Made by a program: the position numbers and the translations under genes | NCBI RefSeq assembly: GCF_040939125.1 | Contig: NZ_CP162495.1 | Span: forward strand, 2,542,001 to 2,606,000 | Direction: 5' to 3' | Origin: Clostridium sp. BJN0013 | GTDB lineage: Bacteria; Bacillota; Clostridia; Clostridiales; Clostridiaceae | Length of the DNA stretch: 64,000 nt | Notes under the pieces: model-generated | What the model saw: the letters and a program-made list of their open reading frames with translations, nothing else | Told to the model about the DNA's origin: nothing | Databases searched by the model: none | In this document: piece by piece, positions 1 through 7,799 of the stretch | Position numbering within the stretch: position 1 is the first letter of the stretch | How the letters are laid out: each line of letters begins with the position of its first letter

Positions 1-131
1 TTTTGAAGCTGATATATACATCTTTGTATTTCTTTTAGCTGTTTCACTCTCTTTTTAAAACTTTCTCCATATATAATGCCTATTCCTGTAGACGCAACCA
101 GTATCATAATACATCCTAAAAATTTCACCAT
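1..131 (-). CDS. spoIIIAB: Stage III sporulation protein AB, N-terminal part (cut by window edge)
   Basis: Only the first 43 codons are inside the window. The reading begins MVKFLGCIMILVASTGIGII, a membrane segment followed by a basic stretch (GESFKKRVKQLKEIQR), which matches the start of SpoIIIAB, a component of the SpoIIIA-SpoIIQ channel between mother cell and forespore. The ATG has a GGAGG ribosome site a few bases upstream and lies 2 bases after the spoIIIAA stop, so the two genes are translationally close. Identification rests on the N-terminus plus position directly downstream of spoIIIAA, the order in all spoIIIA operons. Confidence 0.85.
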   Translation of the reverse strand, partial: MVKFLGCIMILVASTGIGIIYGESFKKRVKQLKEIQRCIYQLQ

Positions 132-133
132 TT

Positions 134-1060
134 CTATGGCCTCCATATTATTGAATCATCTAAAAAATTATATATATATTCTACTGTACCAGAACCCTCT
201 CTATTACTTAATACTATTGCCCTTTTAAATACCTTATTCTCAACTATTTCCTTAAAAACAGGCCTACTGTACAAATCTTCTGTTCCATAACCATGAATAG
301 AAGTAATTAAACTTACCCCTGAGTTCAAAGCAGTTAAAATGCTATCCATATCCTTATAAGTTCCAATTTCATCACAAACTATAACCTCTGGAGACATGCT
401 TCTAATGACCATAATTATACCCTGACTTTTAGGACATCCATCTAATATATCCGTTCTCATACCTACATTTAATTGAGGTATTCCATTAAAACAAGCCCCT
501 ATTTCACTTCTTTCATCTATTACACAAACTTTTTTTCCTGTAAGTCCCATATTTTTTATTCCTTGAGAAATATTTCTTGTAATATCTCTTATAAGGGTAG
601 TTTTTCCACATTTAGGTGGAGAAATTATTATAGTATTTATTACCTCATCTTTTTTTAAAATGAACTTCATAATAGAATCAGAACATCCTATAATCTCTCT
701 ACATATCCTTATATTTATTGATGCAATATCTTTTATAGTTTTTACCTCATTCTTTTCGATAATACACCTTCCACATATGCCAACTCTATGCCCGCCTCTA
801 ATAGTTATATATCCCTGTTTAATTTCTTCTTCAAAAGCATAAATGGAATAATTACTCATTCTTTGAACTATTACCCTTAAATCTTCCAATTTAGGTATAT
901 ATTGAACTACAATTTCTTTTTTACCCAGTTGTATTATTAAAGGTTTATTTGCCCTTATCCTTATTTCCTGCAAATGAGGAGATTTTATTAAATCCCCTAT
1001 GGCCCTCTTCAAACTTTCTGGTATAATATTTAAAATTTCTTTAGTATCTATATTTTTCAT
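134..1060 (-). CDS. spoIIIAA: Stage III sporulation protein AA, secretion-type ATPase
   Basis: The 308-residue protein has a clear P-loop (PPKCGKTTL, about residues 148-155) and a Walker B-type stretch ending in CDEIGT. This is the architecture of SpoIIIAA, a VirB11/GspE-related ATPase thought to power the SpoIIIA-SpoIIQ feeding channel during engulfment. Length is normal for the family. An AAAGGAG motif directly precedes the ATG. A strong terminator lies between this gene and the upstream zinc-ribbon gene, so the spoIIIA operon must have its own promoter in about 1061-1126. SigE control is known for the family, but no convincing SigE site could be read there. Confidence 0.96.
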   Translation of the reverse strand: MKNIDTKEILNIIPESLKRAIGDLIKSPHLQEIRIRANKPLIIQLGKKEIVVQYIPKLEDLRVIVQRMSNYSIYAFEEEIKQGYITIRGGHRVGICGRCIIEKNEVKTIKDIASINIRICREIIGCSDSIMKFILKKDEVINTIIISPPKCGKTTLIRDITRNISQGIKNMGLTGKKVCVIDERSEIGACFNGIPQLNVGMRTDILDGCPKSQGIIMVIRSMSPEVIVCDEIGTYKDMDSILTALNSGVSLITSIHGYGTEDLYSRPVFKEIVENKVFKRAIVLSNREGSGTVEYIYNFLDDSIIWRP

Positions 1061-1125
1061 CTCCTTTCTTTTATATTAATTTTTATTTTTACTTCGCACG
1101 AATTATTCCACATAAATAAAAAAAT

Positions 1126-1166
1126 AAAAAATCCTGTTAAGGTCTATAAACCTTAACAGGATTTTT
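1126..1166 (-). terminator. Rho-independent terminator after the efp/zinc-ribbon unit
   Basis: A perfect inverted repeat (AATCCTGTTAAGG / CCTTAACAGGATT) with a short loop is flanked by A and T runs, so it can work on either strand. It separates the minus-strand efp block from spoIIIAA. Confidence 0.9.
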
Positions 1167-1181
1167 ATACTAAAATATACT

Positions 1182-1583
1182 CTATTCTCCTTCATCTTTT
1201 GCGCTATCATCTTTAACGTATATATTGTTATGGCAATTTGGACATGTTAACTCTTTTCTTCTTTCTAATATATCCTTATCTACATACACCATGTCATTAC
1301 AATTTGGACATTGAATTCCTGTAAAATTTTCTCCTTCATCTTTATAAGCTTCGTAATCATCATCATATAAATTATCTTGTAAATCTGCCAGATCCTTATT
1401 CATACAATCTATATAAGTCCTCATATTCTTGTGGTCTTCAGATATGTTTTCTATTTCCTCTGCCATATTTTCAAGAACATCTACAATTTCTATAATAACT
1501 TTTCCATCATTAGTATTTTTATCAATTTTTAACCCATCTACTAAACCCTTAAGATAAGATACTTTAGATATAATAGAATGCAC
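1182..1583 (-). CDS. Zinc-ribbon protein of the CD1247 N-terminal-domain type
   Basis: The 133-residue protein starts with a helical segment (MHSIISKVSYLKGLVDGL) and ends with a zinc-ribbon-like pair of knuckles, CPNCND and CPNCHN, about 20 residues apart. The middle is strongly acidic. Small clostridial proteins of this build are commonly found beside efp and annotated by the CD1247 N-terminal domain; no biochemical role is known to me. It follows efp by about 40 bases and is probably co-transcribed with it. The Cys pairs suggest metal binding, perhaps with a nucleic acid or protein partner, but that is inference. Confidence 0.75.
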   Translation of the reverse strand: MHSIISKVSYLKGLVDGLKIDKNTNDGKVIIEIVDVLENMAEEIENISEDHKNMRTYIDCMNKDLADLQDNLYDDDYEAYKDEGENFTGIQCPNCNDMVYVDKDILERRKELTCPNCHNNIYVKDDSAKDEGE

Positions 1584-1622
1584 GATACCACACCCTTAAA
1601 TTTATTTTGCCATTAGTATTTC

Positions 1623-2180
1623 CTAAACTCTTTCCATATATTCTCCACTTCTTGTATCAACTCTTATAGTTTCTCCTTGATTTACAAATATAGGTACTGA
1701 TACAACTGCTCCTGTTTCAAGGGTAGCTGGCTTTAACACATTGGTAGCAGTATTTCCCTTAACTCCTGGTTCCGTATGGGTTACCTGAAGTTCAACAAAA
1801 TTTGGAGCTTCCACAGAAAATGCCTCTCCCTTATAAAATTTTATTATAGCAAACATGTTCTCTTTTAAAAATTTTATTGCCTCCTGCACTTTTGCATATT
1901 CTAATGGAATTTGCTCAAAAGTTTCTTGATCCATAAAATAATACAACTCACCATCTGAATACAAATATTGCATTTCCTTTCTTTCTATAACTGCTTCTTG
2001 TAACTTAGCACTGGGATTAAAAGTAGTATCAGTAACTGATCCCGTTATAACATTCCTAAGTTTTGTTCTTACAAATGCTGCTCCTTTACCTGGTTTTACA
2101 TGAAGAAAGTCTACTACTGTATACACTTGTCCATCTTGTTCAAAAGTAGTTCCTTTTCTTAAATCTCCTGCTGATATCAT
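1623..2180 (-). CDS. efp: Elongation factor P
   Basis: The protein starts [10 protein letters not shown] and contains [10 protein letters not shown], the loop whose tip lysine reaches the ribosomal peptidyl-transferase centre, and it ends with the usual OB domains and [14 protein letters not shown] relieves ribosome stalling at proline runs. A start three codons upstream (ATG at 2189, MDI extension) is open too, but the shorter 185-residue form matches the family. The leader upstream is unusually structured, with an 8-bp hairpin ending 8 bases before the ATG at 2189 and 17 bases before the chosen ATG. It is probably transcribed from a promoter just downstream of pepP, with the zinc-ribbon gene following. 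Confidence 0.97.
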   Translation of the reverse strand: MISAGDLRKGTTFEQDGQVYTVVDFLHVKPGKGAAFVRTKLRNVITGSVTDTTFNPSAKLQEAVIERKEMQYLYSDGELYYFMDQETFEQIPLEYAKVQEAIKFLKENMFAIIKFYKGEAFSVEAPNFVELQVTHTEPGVKGNTATNVLKPATLETGAVVSVPIFVNQGETIRVDTRSGEYMERV

Positions 2181-2189
2181 TATATCCAT

Positions 2190-2441
2190 GCCGTTATGTA
2201 AACTTAGATTATATGAATTTTAAGTTTACTTTCCCCTTCATAATGCATCGATTTCGCAATTAGCTAATTTCGGTCTGGTCTTACACTCCAAGGACATAAA
2301 TTCGGATGTACATCACCCTACACAATCAACATATAAAATGTTGATACAACGGCTTTAACCCCTTTCTTATTCTTATTCGACCTTTTCAATTTTTATCTGG
2401 TTTTATGATCTATTATAATAATATAATATTATATTATATAA
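2190..2441 (-). promoter_or_regulatory. Structured 5' region of efp
   Basis: This 252-base gap holds an AT-rich stretch at 2403-2440 with TATAAT-like hexamers and then several inverted repeats on the minus strand. One is TCAACAT/ATGTTGA near 2327-2345, one is a GGATGTACATCC-like palindrome near 2303-2315, and one is GTAAACTT (2198-2205) against AAGTTTAC (2222-2229), which ends 8 bases before the upstream efp ATG (2189). The last could mask or expose initiation. It resembles no riboswitch class I can recognise; RNA function is inference. Confidence 0.4.
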
Positions 2442-3518
2442 TTACCCTATACATATTAACTCTTTTGAGGATTTTGATAGAACCTTTCCTCCTTCTTCTG
2501 TAACTACTAATAGATCTTCTATTCTAACTCCTCCAAAATCTGGTATATATATTCCTGGTTCATCTGTAACCACCATACCTACTTCTAACTTACCCTTATT
2601 CTTAAATGATATGGTAGGTGCTTCATGAATCTGTCTTCCCACTCCATGTCCTAGGCCGTGGCCAAAATACTTTCCATAACCTTCTCTTTCTATATGGCCC
2701 CTGGCTATGCTGTCTACATCTGCTGCAGGTGTTCCAGGCTTATATTCCTTTAAAGCCAATTGTTGAGCTTCCAGCACAGCATTGTATATTTTTAACATTT
2801 TTTGCGTTGGCTCGCCTATTACAACCGTTCTTGTCATATCAGAACAGTACTCATCAAATATGCATCCAAAGTCTAATGTCAAAAACTCGCCTTTATTTAT
2901 AATTTTATCTGTTGCTTCCCCATGTGGGAGACTGGATCTTATTCCAGACGCAACTATAGATGGAAAAGACAACTCTTTAGCTCCTAATTTTTTCATATAA
3001 AATTCTAACTCTAAACCTATTTCCCTCTCTGTCATACCACACTTTATAAATTTTATTATATGTTCAAAAGCTTTGTCTGAAATTCTGGCTGCATTTTGTA
3101 TTGATTTTATTTCAAATTCATCTTTTACCGCCCTCAACTTTTCTACAATTCCATCCATAGGAACAAATTCACACTGTAATTTATTAGTGTAAAGTATATA
3201 TTGGTTGTAGGAAAGTATATTTCCCTCAAATCCTATCCTTCTAATATTTATTTTATTTAATAAATCCTTTAAAAAATCTATAAATGAAATGCCTCTACCA
3301 TATTCCAATATCTCGTAATCTTTAACCTGCTGCATAGCTTGTTCTGTAAATCTTGAATCAGTTATAAAAAAAGCTTTATCAGAAGTTATAACAGAGAAAC
3401 TTTCATTTCCTGTGAATCCACTCAAATAATTTCTATTTGCATCACTTATGAGTAAAACCCCATCAATACCCTTTTTATCCATGGCTTTTCTTAATTTATT
3501 AATTCTTTTTTTGAACAC
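2442..3518 (-). CDS. pepP: Xaa-Pro peptidase, M24 family
   Basis: The 358-residue protein has an N-terminal creatinase-like domain ([20 protein letters not shown]) and a C-terminal pita-bread metallopeptidase domain. The five metal ligands are visible as [15 protein letters not shown] (two Asp), GHGLGHGVG (His), TDEPGIY (Glu) and [10 protein letters not shown] (Glu). Such enzymes release N-terminal residues from X-Pro peptides and need two divalent metals. The start is GTG with a GGGGG ribosome site 9 bases upstream. It lies between the pilus operon and efp, the usual clostridial neighbourhood. pepP and papA/ypdF-type names are both used for this group; substrate range cannot be told from sequence. 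Confidence 0.93.
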   Translation of the reverse strand: MFKKRINKLRKAMDKKGIDGVLLISDANRNYLSGFTGNESFSVITSDKAFFITDSRFTEQAMQQVKDYEILEYGRGISFIDFLKDLLNKINIRRIGFEGNILSYNQYILYTNKLQCEFVPMDGIVEKLRAVKDEFEIKSIQNAARISDKAFEHIIKFIKCGMTEREIGLELEFYMKKLGAKELSFPSIVASGIRSSLPHGEATDKIINKGEFLTLDFGCIFDEYCSDMTRTVVIGEPTQKMLKIYNAVLEAQQLALKEYKPGTPAADVDSIARGHIEREGYGKYFGHGLGHGVGRQIHEAPTISFKNKGKLEVGMVVTDEPGIYIPDFGGVRIEDLLVVTEEGGKVLSKSSKELICIG

Positions 3519-3818
3519 TTAAATTACCCCCTTTTTCTTTAACAGGGAATAACATTTTTATACATATTAAACCTTTAACTATGGGACTTTTATTACTCCC
3601 CTAAAAATTTAAAACTAATATTTGCCAAATTATAAATAATACAACAACCTACATACTACAAATTATATTAAAAATTGCAATAAACAGCTTACAATATACC
3701 CTAAACAATGTTATTTTATCAAAAGTAATGATTATTTGCAAATATATTATAAGGATATTTAAATGTATTTATTCAGTAGTATGCCATATAATATATATTA
3801 CCTGTAAATTAAAAAATA
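3519..3818. other. Intergenic region between pilus operon and pepP
   Basis: About 300 bases, very AT-rich, with no open frame of note. It must hold the pepP promoter and the end of the pilus transcript. A TATAAT-like hexamer lies near 3613 on the minus strand but with a poor -35. I see no convincing terminator or RNA element. Confidence 0.5.
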
Positions 3819-4232
3819 TTAATTATTTTTTTTAAATTTAATATCTAGTGCTACTTTTATATTATCTACTTCCCCCTGTTGAATTTTAATACTTGATATA
3901 CTATAGAAATTATCAATATTTTTAATTTGTGTTAAAATACCCTTCACTTTATTTTTATCTCCTATTATTTCAGCTTGAAGAGACAAATTTTCACTATTAG
4001 AATTTGTAAAGTTTAATATATTAAGATTTTCTATATCATTTAATTTGATTAAAACTTCCGAATAACTTATTTTACAGTTCTTTTTTATTTCTTTTTTTTC
4101 TAATAATTGAAGCTTATTATTTTGGTATTTTATAAGAGAAACAACCCTATAGTTTTTTACTAAAAGTATAACACTTATAAAAATTAAAAATATTATAATA
4201 ACTCTATATAAATTATTTGCCTTATTCATCAT
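3819..4232 (-). CDS. PilO/GspM-like inner-membrane platform protein
   Basis: The 137-residue protein has one N-terminal membrane helix (VIIIFLIFISVILLVKNY) followed by a coiled-coil-like segment and a small alpha/beta domain with LQAEIIGDKNKVKGILTQI, the ferredoxin-like layout of PilO and GspM. These proteins line up with PilN beneath the pilus assembly platform. It is the last gene of the pilus operon. Primary-sequence similarity is weak, so the assignment depends on topology and position. Confidence 0.6.
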   Translation of the reverse strand: MMNKANNLYRVIIIFLIFISVILLVKNYRVVSLIKYQNNKLQLLEKKEIKKNCKISYSEVLIKLNDIENLNILNFTNSNSENLSLQAEIIGDKNKVKGILTQIKNIDNFYSISSIKIQQGEVDNIKVALDIKFKKNN

Positions 4233-4259
4233 TAATATTCCACCTTAATTTAAATAAAA

Positions 4260-4703
4260 TTACTTTAAAAGTAAATTTATTTTCCATATTTCATTTTCTT
4301 CCTTTTCATTTCCTAAAAAGTTAAAATTTTTTACCATAAATTTACTGGAATTTTCAATGTCTTTAATTAAAGAAAAACACTCTTGTTCCTTCCCCACTAT
4401 ATCAATTTCTATATTCCTATTTTCAATATTTATGCTTTTAAAATTTCTTTCTTTATGTATATAATCATAAAAATCCATAAAACTTTTAATAGTATTATCT
4501 CTACTATACTGTGATTTTTGCATGGATGCATAATCCTTCAATTTATTTTCTATACTACTAAGCTTATCTTTATTTATTGAATATATATTGAACAATATAA
4601 TAGTAAAAATTAAAATTATTAAAATAAAAAATTTGAGATTTTTATTTTTTTTATTTTCTCTATTTTGTATATACCAGTATGGTAAAAAATATAGGTTTTT
4701 CAT
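4260..4703 (-). CDS. PilN-like pilus assembly platform protein
   Basis: The 147-residue protein starts MKNLYFLPYWYIQNRENKK, resembling the cytoplasmic PilN tail (xxNLLPxx) that binds PilM. One membrane helix (FFILIILIFTIILFNIYSI) and a short coiled coil plus alpha/beta domain follow. This is the PilN topology, and in type II systems the same role is taken by the C-terminal half of GspL. It sits between the reduced PilM-like gene and the PilO-like gene, the canonical M-N-O order. Confidence is moderate because the sequence is divergent. Confidence 0.6.
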   Translation of the reverse strand: MKNLYFLPYWYIQNRENKKNKNLKFFILIILIFTIILFNIYSINKDKLSSIENKLKDYASMQKSQYSRDNTIKSFMDFYDYIHKERNFKSINIENRNIEIDIVGKEQECFSLIKDIENSSKFMVKNFNFLGNEKEENEIWKINLLLK

Positions 4704-4779
4704 AATTAAAATTACCTCTCTTGAATTCAGACATATTTAAATTTTAGTGTATATTAATAGAACTTATATCTATATATTA

Positions 4780-5514
4780 TCAAATACTAAAATTCCCCAA
4801 ATCTTTGCAAGTATAGCTTTTACATAGAGTTTCTATTATGTCTTTATATAAAAAATCTACAAATACTATAGTAGAAAATTTAATTTTTGGAACCAGGATG
4901 TTTAACTTAAATTTAAACTGTTCCAAAACTCCTAAAAATTCTTCTTTAACAATTATATTTTTAAATACATTATTAAATATAATCTTATCTCCTTCACAAG
5001 CCATAAGATATAAAGTATCCTCTTTAATTAAAGTAAATATATAATTTTCCTTTCCTAATTTATTTTTATAAGTTGACCAAACGTAAAATTGAATAGGCAT
5101 TATTTCTTTAATGTTACCTCCTTTATCATTACATACTTTTGCTATATTCATATTACTCCAATTCATACAGAAAACAATCAATCCTAAACTGTGCTTACCA
5201 CGCTTAACTATTTCATATGAAAACATTATATTATCTATATTTTTAAATCTACTTTCCAATTCATTTTTTACAACCCTGTAAAGATTTTCACTTTTCATTT
5301 TAGGCAAATCCATGTATGTTATATATATCTCTTCCCCATGAACTAATATATACAATTTTTTATTTTTTAAATTAACTTTAATGTCCTGAAGTTTATTTGA
5401 AAAAATAATTTTTTTCTTACTTCTACTAAATAAATTTATAAAAAAATTTTTTTTACATATTTCTCTATAAATTATGTTTTTTCTACCTACTTCTAAAAAT
5501 GCTTTTTGCCACAT
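4780..5514 (-). CDS. Reduced PilM/GspL-like cytoplasmic protein
   Basis: At 244 residues it is about 100 shorter than typical PilM. The segment YITYMDLPKMKSENLYRVVKN resembles the PilM beta-strand and following helix (x-LP-x3-E-L-x3-I/V-x2-E), and the rest alternates strands and helices in an actin-like way. No membrane segment and no convincing actin-type nucleotide motifs (DxGx2, xDxGG) are seen. Position between the last pilin and the PilN-like gene supports a PilM/GspL role. It may keep only part of the actin-like fold. Confidence 0.55.
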   Translation of the reverse strand: MWQKAFLEVGRKNIIYREICKKNFFINLFSRSKKKIIFSNKLQDIKVNLKNKKLYILVHGEEIYITYMDLPKMKSENLYRVVKNELESRFKNIDNIMFSYEIVKRGKHSLGLIVFCMNWSNMNIAKVCNDKGGNIKEIMPIQFYVWSTYKNKLGKENYIFTLIKEDTLYLMACEGDKIIFNNVFKNIIVKEEFLGVLEQFKFKLNILVPKIKFSTIVFVDFLYKDIIETLCKSYTCKDLGNFSI

Positions 5515-5517
5515 TTT

Positions 5518-5964
5518 TTAATCTCCTTCCACAAAGGAATAGTCTACACAACTAAATGCCACATCTTTACCTTTTATTTCATATTCAAAAATTTCCTGTT
5601 TGTAAAAATCCCCATTAATTATATATTTAATAATGAAGCAATCTATATTTCCATCATAATAAATATAGGATTCCTCAAAATATATTTTAAAATTATCTAA
5701 AGAATTCATATATTCTTTCACATTTGTTGTTTCACATAATATGGTGTCACATATATACTGATTTAATTCAGTTAGAAGATATTCCTTATATTTTTCAGCT
5801 GCATTAACTTTAAAAATTTGTTTATATCTCTCTACTCCATTAGATCTAATATACATCTCCATACTATAACATCCAAGTGAAATAAGAATACAAATACATC
5901 CTACAAACAGCACATATACTAATATGAATCCTTTCTTAACTTTTCCCTTTCTATTGCAAAACAT
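5518..5964 (-). CDS. Minor pilin of the PilX/GspK type, without Glu5
   Basis: The 148-residue protein has a prepilin leader VKKG followed by FILVYVLFVGCICILISLG. The residue five after the cleavage site is Tyr instead of the Glu used by other pilins. Loss of Glu5 is typical of GspK and some PilX-type tip pilins, which cap the pseudopilus. It overlaps the preceding pilin gene by 46 bases, so coupling is likely. The ATG directly abuts a GGAG motif, so the exact start is uncertain. Position after H-, I- and J-like pilins fits a GspK role. Confidence 0.65.
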   Translation of the reverse strand: MFCNRKGKVKKGFILVYVLFVGCICILISLGCYSMEMYIRSNGVERYKQIFKVNAAEKYKEYLLTELNQYICDTILCETTNVKEYMNSLDNFKIYFEESYIYYDGNIDCFIIKYIINGDFYKQEIFEYEIKGKDVAFSCVDYSFVEGD

Positions 5965-6416
5965 CTCCTATAAAGATCACCTCTTTTCATCTTTATAGAT
6001 ATATAAAATATTTTTTCACGTCTTTCTAACTTAAAATCTTTTATATCCTTTAATATGTTATTTACATTAGATGAGTTAATGGCTCCATAAGAAATTACAA
6101 TCGCAGTGCCTTTATTTTGTCTTATATAATCATACCCTTTATTATCATATCTTCTTAAAATTATCATATTGTCTTTTATATCTACATATTTTGCATTTTT
6201 CATTTCATTTTCAATTATAATAAATGCCTCATTTACATAAAAATTTTCCCTACTATAATTCATTTCTTCTCTATGTAATTTCATATATTTTGATATTGCA
6301 ATTATTGGTAGATTAATTAATATGCCTGTTAATGATATAACTATAACCATTTCTATAATTGTAAAACCCTTTTTAATCTTTGTTTTATTTTTTGTAGTTT
6401 CCTTTATAGAACTCAC
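5919..6416 (-). CDS. Minor (pseudo)pilin, GspJ-like by position
   Basis: A class III signal, KIKKG|FTIIEMVIVISLTGILI, with Glu5 after the cleavage site marks a type IV pilin-like protein of 165 residues. The C-terminal part is basic and beta-rich. The assigned start is GTG, with GGAG only one base away. It overlaps the genes on both sides, which suggests a tightly coupled pilin cassette. The J-like label comes from order in the operon, not from sequence. Confidence 0.75.
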   Translation of the reverse strand: MSSIKETTKNKTKIKKGFTIIEMVIVISLTGILINLPIIAISKYMKLHREEMNYSRENFYVNEAFIIIENEMKNAKYVDIKDNMIILRRYDNKGYDYIRQNKGTAIVISYGAINSSNVNNILKDIKDFKLERREKIFYISIKMKRGDLYRRCFAIEREKLRKDSY

Positions 6417-6921
6417 ACTCCTGAACTTTTATACTGCCATACATATTCTCATAAAATTGCAAATTTACCTTTAAAACTTCTTTTCCAGATACATCCAAAA
6501 CAATGTAAGGCTCTTTTCCGGGTATCACATCTGAGAACAAATCAACTAAATTGTCATCCTTGATACTCTCAAAATTTAAATCATTACAGTTTATATATTT
6601 TTTATTCATATTATTTAAATATAGAATTTCATCATAACTACAATTGTAAATAATATTATTTTTAACATATTCCATAATTAAAATAGAATTATATAAATCT
6701 TTATTATACTTTTTTACTTTAAAAGAATTTAATTGTATAGAAATAGCTGTCATGAACAATATTGAAAAAACTGTTATACTGCATAACACTTCAATTAAAG
6801 TAAATCCTTTTTTTACTAATATTCTATCTTTTTTTAGAACATTCCCTTTAATAACTTTACCTATAATATAATTTAATATTTGAATTCCACGTAAGCTGTT
6901 CCAACACACATGGTAAGACAA
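6385..6921 (-). CDS. Minor (pseudo)pilin, GspI-like by position
   Basis: The signal VKKG|FTLIEVLCSITVFSILF identifies a type IV pilin-like protein. The only ATG/GTG/TTG starts in frame lie about 35 codons before the cleavage site (TTG at 6921 with AAAGGAG seven bases upstream, or GTG at V5), giving an unusually long leader that overlaps the preceding gene. The real start may be nearer the signal. GspI proteins also carry FTLLEVL-type signals and come third in the pseudopilin series, as here. Confidence 0.75.
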   Translation of the reverse strand: MSYHVCWNSLRGIQILNYIIGKVIKGNVLKKDRILVKKGFTLIEVLCSITVFSILFMTAISIQLNSFKVKKYNKDLYNSILIMEYVKNNIIYNCSYDEILYLNNMNKKYINCNDLNFESIKDDNLVDLFSDVIPGKEPYIVLDVSGKEVLKVNLQFYENMYGSIKVQECEFYKGNYKK

Positions 6922-7325
6922 TGCAATTCTCCTTTTCTATCTTTAAATTTTATACTGCAGGCATCTGCGGTGATACCCCTACTATCTATTTTTATTTTAT
7001 TGTCATCACTTACCTGATTTAAAGTAAACCCTTCTGGTAATTCCATTTTAGATATTTCCGTCAAACCACTATTAAAAGTTATATTTCCGTCTCTCACATT
7101 AAAATAAATGTATCCACCTTGTTTGCCTTTATCCCTACAATAAAGCTTAGAATTATTTATAAAATTTACAATCCTATTACCAGTTAAATCAACATCTATT
7201 TTATTTTTTATACTACTAAAAGCCCCCATATTAATTAAACTAAAACTTAAAAGCATGGAAAATAAACCTATTACTAAAATCAATTCTATAAGGGTAAATC
7301 CTTTTGACTTAATCTCAAGCATCAT
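6873..7325 (-). CDS. Minor (pseudo)pilin, GspH-like
   Basis: The 150-residue protein begins MMLEIKSKG|FTLIELILVIGLFSMLL, a short leader with Glu5, and continues with LTGNRIVNFINNSKLYCRDK and a beta-rich C-terminus containing DSRGITADACSIKF. That layout (helix, then small beta domain with a late G-rich turn) resembles GspH/FimT pseudopilins. It is the second pilin of the operon. Confidence 0.78.
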   Translation of the reverse strand: MMLEIKSKGFTLIELILVIGLFSMLLSFSLINMGAFSSIKNKIDVDLTGNRIVNFINNSKLYCRDKGKQGGYIYFNVRDGNITFNSGLTEISKMELPEGFTLNQVSDDNKIKIDSRGITADACSIKFKDRKGELHCLTMCVGTAYVEFKY

Positions 7326-7352
7326 AAGTTATCTCCTTGGTACAAATTTCAT

Positions 7353-7763
7353 CTACTTAGGATATATTTGCTTTTCTCCATCCTTCACTATACAGGAATT
7401 TTCTTCTGCATTTATTTCTAATGTATATGTATTTTTATCACTTTCATAATTTATTGTTATAAACTGAGTATCACTTAAATTCTCTTCAACCTGTAGGTTT
7501 TCTGCAGAAGTAAGTTCCGATATATAATTTTTAACATCTTCTCCATTGAAATTTCCCTCATTATCTCCATAACTAGCCATAGCAGCTGTGTGAATCTGTT
7601 TAGCTGTATTTATTGCTTTAGTAGTCTTTACCTTATTTTGGTATGATGAAAATTTAGGAATCAAAAACCCTAAAAGAATTAAGATTATTGCCACCACCAA
7701 CATAAGTTCTATAAGGGTAAATCCTCTTTTTTTCTGATTCTTAAATATATTTGTTCTTCTCAT
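7353..7763 (-). CDS. Major pilin / pseudopilin, GspG/ComGC/PilA-like
   Basis: The 136-residue protein has the strongest prepilin signal of the set, KKRG|FTLIELMLVVAIILILLG, followed by FLIPKFSSYQNKVKTTKAINTAKQIHTA, the long N-terminal helix of major pilins and GspG. It is the first pilin after the PilC/GspF gene, where the major subunit usually lies. No cysteine pair typical of ComGC is evident. Processing would need a prepilin peptidase, and none is encoded in this window. Confidence 0.85.
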   Translation of the reverse strand: MRRTNIFKNQKKRGFTLIELMLVVAIILILLGFLIPKFSSYQNKVKTTKAINTAKQIHTAAMASYGDNEGNFNGEDVKNYISELTSAENLQVEENLSDTQFITINYESDKNTYTLEINAEENSCIVKDGEKQIYPK

Positions 7764-7799
7764 ATTTCACCTCTTCTCCCTTTCAACGATAAATATGTA

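Noticed and set aside
5518-7325. Frameshifts among the overlapping pilin genes
   Set aside because: Overlaps of 30-50 bases are real and each frame has its own prepilin signal, so they are separate coupled genes and not one broken gene.
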